A stretch of DNA of 64,000 bases from NCBI GenBank assembly GCA_009809945.1, contig WTPW01001144.1, positions 139,072-203,071 on the forward strand, given 5' to 3'. Of the stretch, positions 38,341 to 49,369 are shown piece by piece; within the stretch, counting starts at the first letter, position 1; every line of letters starts with the position of its first letter. The translations under genes and the position numbers were made by a program. The stretch is from Gigaspora margarita. Lineage: Eukaryota; Glomeromycota; Glomeromycetes; Diversisporales; Gigasporaceae. The notes beneath the pieces were generated by a model. The model saw only the letters and a list, made by a program, of their open reading frames with translations. It was not told the DNA's origin and did no database searches.

Positions 38341-38344
38341 AGTA

Positions 38345-39640
38345 TAAGTTAGCAAAATTCATATTTATGAATATTCATAATATTTATGAATATTTATAAT
38401 ATTTATGAATATTCATAATATTTATGAATATTCATAAATATTTTGAATATTCATAATATTTATAAATATTTATAAATGTTTTTGAATATTTATAAATATT
38501 ATAAATATTCATAATGTTTATGAATATTCATAATATTCATAAATATATTCAAATATATTTATAATATTCAAATATTCAAATATTTTGAATACGTGTTGAA
38601 AGACCTATCATATAGTTATATAATTTGTGTAATATAAATATGTATATTGGTTGCAAAAAGCTTATTGAACTATTTTCGCAAAAATAATTTTAGGTTACAT
38701 ACTACTAATATTGTGTAATATTACACAAGCTCTATTTTGGTAACTTAGTTTTTTGAACCTAAGATAGAGTTTGAACCAAGAGTAGGTTTTGAATATTTAT
38801 AAATATTTATAATATTTATGAATATTTATAATATTTATGAACATTCATAATATTTATGAATATAATAATATTTATGAATATTTAAAATATTTATAAATAT
38901 TCATAAAAATATGAATTTTTATAATATTTATGAATATTTAAAATATTTATAAATTTTCATAATATTTATGAATATTCATAATATTTATAAATATTCATAA
39001 TATTTATGAATATTCAAAATATTTATGAATATTCAAAATATTTATGAATATTCAAAATATTTATGAATATTCAAAATAGAGCATTTCTATTTGTACATGG
39101 GGTGTTTGAACACTGTACTACACAAATCATATAAAAAAATGCAGTATGCAGATCATTTTTTGTACAACAAACATAAAGAAAAAAAACAAAAATTGATTGT
39201 ATCTTAAATTTTGCTTAAGAAACAATCTATGGGCTCTAAGAAAAAAAAATTCCTTGTAAAATTTTGGTATAAACTATGCCCCCTGCCCCATCCCAGTTCT
39301 TACCCTAACTCTAATATTAATTAAATTATTTTTCATTTTAATAAAAAATCTTTTAATTTATAAAAATTATTATACCCATGTTCAAACACCCTGTGTACAA
39401 TTAGTTATTTTCTTCAAAATATTTATGAATATTCAAAATATTTATGAATATTTATAATATTTATAAATATTCATAATATTTATGAATATTCAAAATATTT
39501 ATGAATATTTAAAATATTTATGAATATTCATAATATTTATGAATATTCATAATATTTATGAATATTCAAAAATATATTCAAATATATTAATAAATTCATT
39601 TTGAATATTCAATTATATATAAGGATTTATGAATATAAGC
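38345..39640. repeat. Iterated palindromic array aatatttatgaatattc, with MITE and spacer insertions
   Basis: Tens of copies of aatatttatgaatattcata occupy 38355-38590, 38785-39075 and 39415-39600. A related short array is at 56985-57190, and both end in ataagcacta / acaagcacta next to omega sequence. The unit is itself palindromic. It resembles the iterated ends of the hAT-like elements in this window but I found no clean duplication. Confidence 0.6.
39091..39400. mobile_element. MITE with ttgtacanrgggtgtttgaaca ends
   Basis: Left ttgtacatggggtgtttgaa and right ttcaaacaccctgtgtacaa are inverted over about 22 bp. The interior holds telomere-like ttaccctaactctaat. Inserted in the AT array. Confidence 0.75.
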
Positions 39641-40950
39641 ACTATCTGGATCAAACCAAGGGCACATTTGACTAATATTTTTGAAATATTTCAAAATATT
39701 TCAATAATCATAGTACAAGATCAGATTAGATCTTTGTTTATTTTTTTTTGTTTATAATTTAGGTCTTTTATCAATTTTAAATTGTTTTTCATTTTTATTT
39801 TGTTTTTTTTGGTTTTGTTTTATTTTGTTTAGTTTCATTTTGTTTTTTTTTGTTTTTGTTTTATTTATTATTTTTTAATTTTTTTTATACAAAAAATACC
39901 AACTCTAACTTTTGGCACTTTGCAAGAAATCCAACAATTTTTCAAAACTTTGCACAAGTCAGCTCAGCTTTCTAACACTTGGCAAGAACATACAATTGCT
40001 TTCTCTAGCAATTTGTAAATTTTGAAGAATGTTTCTTTAGAGAAATAAAGATTTAGTTAGTGCTTCATTTTTTTTCATTTGACATTTTTGTTCTTTTTGT
40101 TTTTGTTTTTGTTTTTTTTTATTTTTTTTTATTAATTTTTTTTATTCTGGCACTTTGTGAGAAAAATAATCTAGTTTTTGTTGACACTTGCAAGCAAACC
40201 CAGACTTTTTCAGCACTTTGTAAGAATATATACAGCAATTTCTGTCATGAACTCTACTTCAGAGAAATGGAGATTTGGGTTTTATTTTTTTTATTCAGTT
40301 TGCTTAGATTCCTTTTTTTTTTGTTTGTTTTCTTTTTATTTATTTCTTTAATTTTTATTTTTTTATTTATTCTGGCACATTGTGAAAACCTTCAACAATT
40401 TCTAAATTGCAAGAAATAAACTCTTACCTCAGAGAAATAGAGATTTGGAGCTTCATTTATTTTTTATTTAGATTGCTTGCATTTTTGTTTTTTTGTTTGT
40501 TTTTCTTTTTTTTTACTTATTTTTTTAATTTTATTTATTTATTCCTGACTTTTTTTGAAACATTGCAAAAAATGATCTAACTTTTCTGGCACTTTACAAA
40601 AATACCAACTCTAACTTCTCTAGCACTTTGCAAGAAGTAGCGAATATGAGCAAATATAATAGTGGATACAACAAAGTGTGAAAGTAGTTGAAAATATTAC
40701 TATTTTTTCAGTTTCATTTTTTTGTTATTTTTTTCAGAGAGTTTTTTTTTGGTTTTTTGTTTTTTTTTATAATAATATATAATAAAAATATGTAATATAA
40801 TATAATATATAATAAAAATATGTAATATAATATAATATATAATAATAATAAATAAAAAATAATTTTATATTAAATTGTGAAAACTTGCAAATATTGATTA
40901 AAAATGTATATTTAATTTAAAATAATATATAATAATAATAAATATAAAAA

Positions 40951-42180
40951 ACAACTTATTCACCAAAAACAAAACTCTTTCCAATGATCCTCTGGACCAA
41001 AACTTCTTCAAACTACTGACCTATGAAAACTTTATAGTTAATATATTTATACATAACAAAAACTTTATCAGAAGCGGCTTGGATAAAGAGTTTTAGATTG
41101 CATGTGAGGTGGACTGAAATAGAAATGAAAGAGAACTCTCCTTGTGGGTTTGGCTCTCCGGGCAGAAGACTTTGTTACTATAGAAGATGTAGTAGGGCAA
41201 CAATCCTGAAGTTTTTTGTCAAAGGTTGTGGAAGTCTCAGTGAAAACATACTTTTGGCTGAATATATTATTCTACAAAGCATAAAACTTATGCTCTTTGC
41301 AAGTTTTGGCACTCCCGATATTCTCTTTGGTTTTTTTGAAATTTTTGCCAAAAAGTGGAAAAATCAGCTTACCCCTCCAAAAGATTGACAATGTTTACTC
41401 TATCCAAATTAGGAATGTGCCTATCTAATTTGAATCAAGTCACGAGTAGTTTTCAGTTTCTACAAAATAAACAATGAATGACACATGCGAAGTACTTTGG
41501 AGGAAATATCGAATAAAAATTTCTTTCTGGAATGTTCTTTTAGGCATAGTTTTCTTTTATGTACATATAATACTTTGGCAGAGCGTTTCTCTGTACATTA
41601 TTATATAATTTTTAACTTTTGAGGATAGAATTAAGTTTTTTTTTAGTTTTTTTATTTCTTTCCTTTCTTTTTTTGTCTTCTTTTCTTTCAAAAATGCATG
41701 TCAGTTCTGTTATTAGTATAGGTTTTTTCTTCATTCCTCTCACCTTTTATCATTTAGTTTTGTTATTACTTGGTATTTCATGTAGGGTTTGAAGTTTTCC
41801 CACATTTTTTCACTTTTTCTTTAAATTTTCTTGTTACTCTTTTTTTTCTTGTATAGTTAAGTACGGATATTAATATCTGACCCCACCATAGATGCTAGAT
41901 AGGAGGGATTTGAAGAGAAATCCTATATTCTTGGCAGAACTGTCATTAGGACATCCAATCTCTCCAGAGTATTGGTGTGATAGGACGTATCTGGGCATTC
42001 ATAGAAGCAGCCGGGTAATGTTAGTCTTATATATTAGAATGTTAAGTCAGGTAGTTATAATAGTAATTAGTTTTCTAGTTAGCTATAAATTACTCTTTTG
42101 TATTCTAACTAAATGCTAGCGAGTCCATCAAAGAATAAAAAAAAAAAATAAATAAATAAATATAAAAAAAATTTTACAAA
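40951..42180 (+). mobile_element. Retroelement-like 3' fragment, copy 1 (A-tailed)
   Basis: Starts within omega at aactctttccaatgatcctc and ends gcgagtccatcaaagaataa followed by A-rich tail text. A remnant frame (41098-41388) ends FGFFEIFAKKWKNQLTPPKD; the same peptide recurs in copy 3 as FQKFAKKWEIWLTPPKDRQ. The rest looks like an untranslated 3' region with T-rich stretches. The aataataaatataaaaaa target text appears before it and after copy 2. This suggests a 5'-truncated non-LTR element, but no reverse transcriptase is seen. Confidence 0.45.
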
Positions 42181-43735
42181 CGGAATAACAAACTACTGGA
42201 GCTAGATGAAGAAGCACTACAAAAATAGTTTTTAAAAGGTCAACTATTCTGTCAGAGACTTCTTTATATATTTGGAATGCAAGCTAAAAGCGACTGTAGT
42301 AAGAATGAGTAAACAAGCAGGCGGCACTTTAGTAAGTAGTGATACGAATCAAAAATCAAATTAATCGATTAGTTGTAAAATTGACAACTAATCGATTTGA
42401 ATTTTACAGACCCAACTTAGTCGATTAATCGATTAGTCGACTAATCGATTAGTTGATTGGCCAACTAATTGATTAATCGACTAGTCGATTGGTCAATTAA
42501 TCGACTAGGCAATTGGTAGTTTAATCAATCGATCATATAAGAATATCAACCTGGCTGTTTCAGTTGCTACCTTATGTGTATTTTACCAAGTTTCGTTTAT
42601 TATTTATTCAACTAATCAATTAGTTGGCCAATCGACGATTAGTTGGTCAATCGATTATAATTAGTCAACTAATCGATAAATCGATTGGCCAACTAATCGA
42701 TTAGTTGAATAAATTCGATTAATCGATTAATTGGATAAAATGATCCATCAACTAATCGATTGAAAAATTTTTATCAATTTGTATCACTATTAGTAAGCAC
42801 AGAATTTTGGTGGAGAATTTTCTTCATCGACAAAATTTTTTGCAGTGGCTTAACAGGGAACAGTACTTTGGTTCTTCAAATACACTCCTTGAAAAATCTA
42901 GAGGACTTGAACCGAACACTCACAAATACCTTCTATCATATTCTCGCTCAGAGTTTTTTTTTCTGGAATTTTGAACAAAAAGTAGAAAATTCAGCGTATC
43001 CCCTTCAAAAGATTAACATTGTTGTTTCTAATCTAATCAGGAAGAAGGCATACAAGTGGATAAACAGAACAGATGCATAATATGATATGGCGCAGAGGAG
43101 TTAGTCAATCTTTGAAAACCAAATTCTAGAACTTTCTTTTTCTTACCATATTCATATACTACTTAGGCGAAGCAATTCCTTGTGTGGTATTATATAATTT
43201 TTAAATTATGAGAAAAAATTTGGTTTTTTTTGGTCTTTTTTCATTTCTTTCTTTTCTTTTTTGTCCTCTTTTCTTTTGAAAATGTATGTCAGTACCATTA
43301 TTAGTATAGGCTTTTTCTTTGTTCTTCTAACCTTTCATCATTTAGTTTTTTATTACTTGGTATTTCATGTAGAGTTTGAAGTTTTTCTACACTTTTTTCA
43401 TTTCTCCTTTAAATTTTCTTGTTACTCTTTTTTTTTCTTGTATAGTTAAGTATGGATATGAAAATATCTGATTCCACTATAGATGCTAGGTGGGAGGGAT
43501 TTGAAGAGAAATCCTATATTCTTGATGGTACTGTCATTAGGACATCTGATTTCTGCAGAGTATTGGTATGATAGGACATATCTGGGCATTCATAGAAGCA
43601 GCCAGTTAATGTTAGTCTTATATATCAAAATATTAAATTAGGTGGTTATAGTAGTACTAGTTTTCTAGTTAGCTATAAATTATCTTTTGCATTCTAGCTA
43701 AGTGCTAGCAAGTTCGTCAAATAATAAAAAAAAAA
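42181..43735 (+). mobile_element. Retroelement-like 3' fragment, copy 2 (A-tailed, interrupted by hAT)
   Basis: 3' half is a diverged copy of 41640-42135 (gggatttgaagagaaatcct, cattcatagaagcagcc, tagttagctataaatta) ending in an A-rich tail. The remnant coding part at 42760-43080 includes FWNFEQKVENSAYPLQKI, matching copies 1 and 3. The hAT-like element at 42337-42789 splits it. Direct adjacency to copy 1 suggests a tail-to-head insertion at A-rich sequence. Confidence 0.45.
42337..42789. mobile_element. hAT-like MITE with atcgattagttg-iterated body and perfect 8-bp duplication
   Basis: Ends tagtgatacgaat... and ...atttgtatcacta are inverted. ttagtaag flanks both sides exactly (42329-42336 and 42790-42797). 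Both arms are dense iterations of aatcgattagtt / actaatcgatt. Non-coding. The perfect duplication suggests a young insertion. Confidence 0.88.
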
Positions 43736-43840
43736 TAATAATAAATATAAAAAAATAAAATTTTATATTAAATTGCAAAAGTTGCAAAAACCTGTAAAAT
43801 GTTCTAAAATTTGCAAAAAGTATAATTATGTGAATATAAT

Positions 43841-44378
43841 ACCAGTACGATCATATTTCTTGTGTAATATGAAATGTGTGAGGGATGGTTTCCATTCAAC
43901 TTTTTTGATGTTTGCTATGCTGATTTTTGAAGAATCCTTTAGTGTGGGTAATGGTTTTTATTTTTCCAATTCAGGCAGGAGTTATGGTGATTCTGATGAC
44001 ACAGAATGACACACGTGCATGTGTAATATATATTGAATGATGGTGTGGGAAATATATTCGCAAATATGTAAAATAACATTATTTGTTGTAATTGACTAAT
44101 AGTATGGGATACCTTTTTTGAAATTATGCCTATTTAATATTGAAACTATTCCTAATAAGAAGGTTACATAATTGATGTTTGGTGTTTTTTGATTATAAGT
44201 TATCGATACCAATAAAATGTTTTAGCACTTTGCCATTTTTGATTGCTATATCCAAAACCGCAATCAGACTGTGTGAAAATTTAAAATATAATCAGAATGA
44301 TACTATTTAAATCTGTAATTATTGCATGTTAATGTCATAATAGTTTCGTCATAATTAGTAATTAATCTATTACTATTA
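43841..44378. other. Spacer, no gene recognised
   Basis: Slightly less AT-rich at 43850-44010, where a frame continues across omega text; it has no domain and starts inside repeat sequence, so I do not call it a gene. Confidence 0.35.
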
Positions 44379-44386
44379 GGGTTCCG

Positions 44387-44662
44387 CAATTTGATTTGAT
44401 CTTCAAATATTTGAATCAAATATTTGATCAAATTCAAATTCAAATTTGACTATATTTGATTTGATCAAATTCAAATCTGGCCAAATTTGATTTGATTTGA
44501 CAAATATTTGACTTGATTTGAAAATTACTATTAAAAATTCAAATTCAAATCAAATTCAAATCCAAATATTTGAATCAAATCAAATTCAAATCAGGGTCAA
44601 TTTGATTTGATCAAATTCAAATTGACCCAATATTTGATTTGATTTGAATTTGAGGAACCCTA
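44387..44662. mobile_element. hAT-like MITE with caaatttgat-iterated body and perfect 8-bp duplication
   Basis: Ends tagggttccgcaa and ...tttgaggaaccctaatt-type text are inverted (tagggttcc / ggaacccta). attactat is duplicated exactly (44379-44386 and 44663-44670). The body iterates caaatttgatttga / tcaaattcaaat words. Non-coding. Confidence 0.9.
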
Positions 44663-45036
44663 ATTACTATGAATTAATAATAATCAGTTGTTATTTTATT
44701 TATATATATATTTTTTTAAAAAATTGACTTTTTTTATTATGCACACTTTGTATTTTGAGATTGAAAAAATTAACTTCCGTTCATCATTCATATTTTGTAT
44801 CTTTTGAAATTAGATTGAGACATGAACAACTTAATAAAAGCTACAATAATTTCGTTGCAAACTCAACCTTAAAATGTATTATATGCTGAGTAAGTTTGTA
44901 ACAGGATTTTTATAGTAATTCATAATAGAAATTGTGATAATTCTAATACATACTAATTCATCTTTTCATCATTATATGAAGCACGTTGTAAAAGTGGTAG
45001 GCATCGGGTAACAGCTAAAAACTACTAACAACACCT

Positions 45037-45228
45037 CTATCTAATCAAACCAATGCCTTTTTTAATTGTGTAAGACTCTTGAACCTTTATTGATAGGCAA
45101 AAAGGGCGTAGTTGATTTAGTCTTGGTCTCAAGGTTCTTTTAGGGTCTTGATGCAGTGTGGTCAAATAAAGATAAATATTTCTAGGATTTCTTGCGAATA
45201 GTTCTTTTGTTAGTAGTTCAAATGTCAT
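45037..45228 (-). other. Unidentified 63-codon frame in a less AT-rich island
   Basis: The peptide LTKELFARNPRNIYLYLTTL continues with HQDPKRTLRPRLNQLRPFCL and KVQESYTIKKGIGLI. It is charged, of balanced composition, and unlike the low-complexity frames around it. No domain recognised; it may be a fragment of a transposon protein inserted in satellite array 3. Confidence 0.25.
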
Positions 45229-46027
45229 TCCATTTATATAATTCTTCTCTATTCTAGTCGCAAAGGATGTAAGGCTCTAATGTAATACTAATGAATATCA
45301 TGTGATCAAGAGCAAAATTAGATGATGCGGGTGATTAATCTAACAATGGAACAGATTAATTGTTTGATAAATTAGATAATTAAAGGTTAATTGATTTATG
45401 TTTTTATAAAAGGTAATTAATTTGATCTTTTTTATTTAACTGGGTTATACTAAACAGAATTCAAGATGCAGGTTATGAAGTCAAAACTAGCAATATTACT
45501 TTTCTTAAAATAACGAATACTCTACAGGTGAAAAGTAAATTCAATAAGCGATTTATTACAAGAATTTTGGGTTAAAGGGAAACTTTCTCAGAGCTAACAC
45601 TTCTACTCTTATTTCGATACATATTAATTCAATCTTAACCACATACTATGATGGTGAGAAAATTCTGTAAGAGAATTTTTTGCAGATAATTTCATTGCAA
45701 ATCATCTCAACCCTTAACTACATACTAAATATCGAGTAAGTTTATAACAGAATTCTTTTTGTTTTTGTACAATTTGTTTGTCTTCATAAGACAAATCGAA
45801 TAGCACCAAAATAATGTAATTCTGATAATAGTTCATGAGTTAATTAATTTTAGGAAGAATTTTTTAAGACTTATGATAATTTGATAATTGTAATGCAAAC
45901 CAACTCAAAATAAATTACCTGATGTAATTGCTAAAATAGCGAGTAAGTTTTTTTAATAATTTTTTACAGTAAATCATAAAAAAATTTTTAATAATATGAA
46001 TGCATCCTAACTCAACCTTAATCATAT

Positions 46028-46156
46028 CAGTGCTTCAGACGAAACTCAAATTTGCAGGGCAAAACTAGTTCAGAGGTTTTAGACTTATAGTGTGAAACTA
46101 AAATTCTTTGGTGCAAAACATTTTGAATTTGAAAATTAGTTTTGCATGAAGCACTG
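46028..46156. mobile_element. hAT-like MITE (cagtgcttc ends)
   Basis: cagtgcttcagacgaaact and agttttgcatgaagcactg are inverted. Flanks aatcatat and aattatag match 6/8, consistent with an old 8-bp duplication in the satellite. Confidence 0.65.
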
Positions 46157-46560
46157 AATTATAGAAAAACTATGATAATTCGATACAAACTAACTCGTCC
46201 ACATACTATGGTTAATACAATAGTAAGTTCTCAGTTTTTACAATAACTCAATATAAATTAGAATAATTTCAATTTCTAATTTAGAATGAATTACATAGAA
46301 GTTCCAATTTATAATTTAGAATGAATTACATAGAAGTTCCAATAATTCAAATACAAATTGATTTAACCTTAACCAAGATAGAGAGTGTCATTGGAAGAGT
46401 AAGTTCTATAACAGAATTTTTATGATATTAATCACAATAATTTGAATTCAAACCAACTTAACTGCATATTGAAATATCAAGTAAGTTTTGTAGCATTTCA
46501 CAAAAAGCTAAACTAATTCAATCTTAACAACTCAGATATCAAAAAAATTTATAATAATGA

Positions 46561-46924
46561 TGTCTTGGATCATTGGGCATTAGTGGATTGATCCTTGACA
46601 GTAGTAACGGGAATATATGGCTGTAATTTTGCCAAGGATCAATCTACTAATACAAGTACATTAAATAATAAAATATCCTAAATTTTTGCTTTTAAAACAT
46701 AATAGCACTATTGAAATATTTGTGAAAATAAGAAAATCAGGGCATTTTACTTAATAAAATCTTTGTAGTAATCTAAGCTATTGTTCTAGTATGCTGAGGT
46801 TCATTTTGTTCATGTTAAATTTATTAGTGCAAATATCTTGATAGGTTAATTGAACAAAATATTCTCAAACATTGCTGATCATACTGGTCCTGCATAGCAT
46901 TGCATGCTGCGCAGCTATCTTATT
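46561..46924. other. Spacer with a short foldback
   Basis: attagtggattgatccttg and caaggatcaatctactaat (about 46584-46645) are inverted around 40 bp. Near 46873 the words gatcatactggtcctg and ctgcgcagctat recur inverted at 3675-3725, so both mark a dispersed repeat. No gene. Confidence 0.45.
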
Positions 46925-47085
46925 TATTAATTGATATCATATAAGATATATATCGATTAATATCTATATCAGATATATATCGATTACTATTACTATCAAT
47001 AAAAATCGACAGGGGTATTAGGTATTGATATATATCTTACTAGTTAGTAATCGATATATATCTATATATAAAATTTGCTGATGAC
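46925..47085. repeat. Solo omega-type terminal repeat
   Basis: Iterated gatatatatcgatta words, actattactatcaataaaaa then cgacaggggtatt, ending atatctatatataaaatttg then ctgatga. This is the right end of omega copies 1 and 4 without the body, like a recombination or excision remnant. Confidence 0.6.
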
Positions 47086-47217
47086 TATGAAAGAGCAATT
47101 ACTAGCTATACAATCAATTACAAAATTAGAAAAATGAGTTTTGGGACAGCTACAATTATAAAGGTTACCCAAGAATATACAACAATTAAACCTAAACAAA
47201 GCTTTGACTGAATTATA

Positions 47218-47401
47218 CAGTCTACTCCTGCAATAGTCATACCTGAAATAGTCACATTTTCTTGAAACTATATACTAATCATTTGCAGTAATATAAAATT
47301 AACTCTCATTATAATCATATGTTGTGACTATTATTATGTTTCTCTTGCTATAGTCACATCAGGTTTCTGCCAGACAGTGTGACTATAGCAGGAGTAGACT
47401 G
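47218..47401. mobile_element. Tc1/mariner-like MITE, TA target
   Basis: Begins cagtctactcctgcaatagt and ends actatagcaggagtagactg, with TA on both sides (47216-47217 and 47402-47403). Inner iterations of atagtcaca. 184 bp, non-coding. Confidence 0.88.
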
Positions 47402-47470
47402 TATTTTATATAACTTATTGAACTTTTTATTTAAATTATTTTAATATAACTTATTGAACTTTTATTTGAA

Positions 47471-48440
47471 AGAGTGTGGCGACTTAGAGGAGTTGGTAAG
47501 TTGTCACCTCCAAGTGGCAGATCTAGGGTTCAAATCCCACTAGCGATGCTTTGAAAAATAGACCTGTATTCCAGTAACTGTTTCTCATCGATCAGGTACA
47601 TTACCTGTAGTCCTTGATATACCATCTTGAATGGGAGTCATCGGGTGCACAAAATTCAGGGAACCAGAGAAATAGAAACCCATTTGGCAAGTCTCAAATA
47701 AAGAGGTAGCAAAGATCTTTAACAGTGCTACCAAAAGCTAGAATATCAGAAAATGGAGCTAGAGAATCAGATGACAAGACTCTCAAGGAGGGGGTCTACC
47801 AACCTGGCTGCCGGAGTCATACTAGAGGAAAAGGATATGTGTTTCGGCAGCATGTACCAAGGGGAGGGAGTCCATTAGGCACTTAAAGCCGGGCTGACCA
47901 ACCCTTCCGAGCTAACTAGTTTGGAAGTTTGGTGATACCAGGGAAGGACCGATAGAAAGGTTGTAGTGGGTGCTGGGGTCAGAGCGAACCTTACATGAGC
48001 AAAAGTAGATAACAGTAGCGGTTTAATAGTTAGCCCTGATTGCAAGTATGTAGGTAAAGCTGTAGCGTAAATTACTGAAGTGTAAGTGAATACTAGAGTG
48101 GGACAGGTACCGCTCTACCAAGTTTCCTGTCAAGGATAAACTAGTCCTAAGGGGCATGTGAAAGAAATCTAGGCATCGGAACTGACTTGTATTGTACTGC
48201 GGATGTTTGGTGAATCAGTTGAGATTGGTCAAGGAGCATATAAGATCAGAGGGTTTAAATAGGCAATTCCTGTAGTTGGGTTGCAGGTATGGCAGCTAGT
48301 GTAGAACCTTTGGGTGGACCACTTAAATTAGATACCAAAAGTGTACATGTGGCTAGTTGTACCTTTGTCTCTGTGTAATTTCCGATGAGTAAACTGAATA
48401 ATACTATCCCCCAAGACAGGCACTTTGAAACCAAAAAAAA
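47471..48440 (+). mobile_element. SINE-like retroposon with tRNA-derived head, A tail and 14-bp duplication
   Basis: The 14-bp aacttttatttgaa lies at 47457-47470 and again at 48440-48453 (first base shared with the A tail). The head has an RNA polymerase III A box tagaggagttgg (47485-47496, with position-14 A and GG-18/19) and a B box ggttcaaatcc (47527-47537), 42 bp apart as in a tRNA gene. The 3' end is ccaaaaaaaaa. The ~900-bp body is much richer in G+C than its surroundings. I see no long frame. It is longer than most SINEs. The body's origin is not recognised. Confidence 0.75.
47485..47537 (+). promoter_or_regulatory. Internal pol III promoter (A and B boxes) of the SINE-like element
   Basis: tagaggagttgg at 47485-47496 matches the A-box pattern TRGYNNARNNGG. 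ggttcaaatcc at 47527-47537 matches GGTTCGANTCC with one change. Spacing is tRNA-like. Confidence 0.65.
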
Positions 48441-48855
48441 ACTTTTATTTGAATATTTGTTTAAATTTTTTTTATATAGCCTAACAAATATTATTTAAGT
48501 TATCATATATTAATATGTCTATAAAAAGAATTTTCAAACAAACTATTATAATTAAGCAAAAGTACTCAAAAAAAATTATAAGATTTTATTTTTTTTCATA
48601 TATAGTAAGATATTGATCCAGTTTTATTGCTTGTTTTAATTTCAATAGTTTGTCAATTTAGTTCTCCTGAACTTTAGTAATAGTCTTATTTATACTAGTT
48701 AAGTATTTATTCATAAGTGTCCTTAAAATTATTTATTTAATTTGATATTGTATATGTGAAACTTTAGGTATATTAAGTATAAAAAGCAGTATTGATTAAC
48801 TATAAAAAGTTATTCAAATTTTAATTAAAAAATAATAAGATTTGTATATTACTTA
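48441..48855. repeat. Right part of the dispersed repeat paralogous to 13360-13690
   Basis: actattataattaagcaaaa, ataagattttattttttt, tattgatccagttttattgc, ttatttatactagtt and ctttaggtatattaagta each have counterparts in order at 13410-13610. The SINE-like element is inserted in this repeat. Confidence 0.5.
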
Positions 48856-49369
48856 TAGTTAGACCTCTTTATAATCAAAAGTTGGTTGCACTCTATTTTG
48901 GTGATTATATAGAGGTGTGACTATAAATAAAATATCTTGATATAGTTACATGTAATAAGTAATATATTTTTACATATTTGAAATACTATTAAAAAATTTA
49001 AAATGTTCAACAGTAAATAACTTTTGATCCAGTGGCCCAATTTGGATAAAATGACCACTAGAGTGTTTCACTCAATGAGATAATTCTAAAGCATCTAAAA
49101 TTGGCTAAATCTAGTTATAAAATGCTAAAATTATTAAGGATTTTTTATTTAGATATTTAAATTTAATCAATTCTTAAATATGTAAAGTGATACAAATTCT
49201 TAATAATCACAGGAGCTTGTAATTGGATTTTAATGATCTTGGGCTTATTAGAATAATCTCATCAAGACAAACATTTTGGTAGTTGTTTCATTCAAATTGG
49301 ACCACTGCATCAATAGTTATTTGCTATCAAACCTTTAAGAATTTTTAATAAAAAATTTTAAATAAACAT

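Larger units (their letters stand above)
39650..43840 (+). mobile_element. 'Omega' element copy 3, expanded by two retroelement-like insertions
   Basis: Body blocks match copy 1 (gatcagattagatctttgtt, cactttgcaagaaatccaac, tttctctagcaatttgtaaa, taatataatatataataat). They resume after the insertions at about 43740 (tatattaaattgcaaaagtt, aagtataattatgtgaata). The left terminal repeat is replaced by the AT array and the right terminus is missing. Phe-rich frames such as 40060-40419 are low-complexity artefacts. Confidence 0.6.
44830..46560 (-). repeat. Satellite array 3, same family in inverted orientation
   Basis: Reading the complement gives the array 1/2 monomer (words seen here: aactcaaccttaa, agtaagttt.taacagaatt, attcatcataa-like, tacaaactaact). 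Interrupted at about 44960-45590 by other sequence and at 46028-46156 by a MITE. Array 2 in plus and array 3 in minus orientation bracket the omega cluster. Confidence 0.65.

Noticed and set aside
40060-40419. Phe/Leu-rich 'membrane protein' frames in T-rich sequence (also 29979, 30413, 30509, 52421, 52468, 58543)
   Set aside because: They are translations of ttttgttttt tracts in the repeated omega body and are not conserved in frame between copies.
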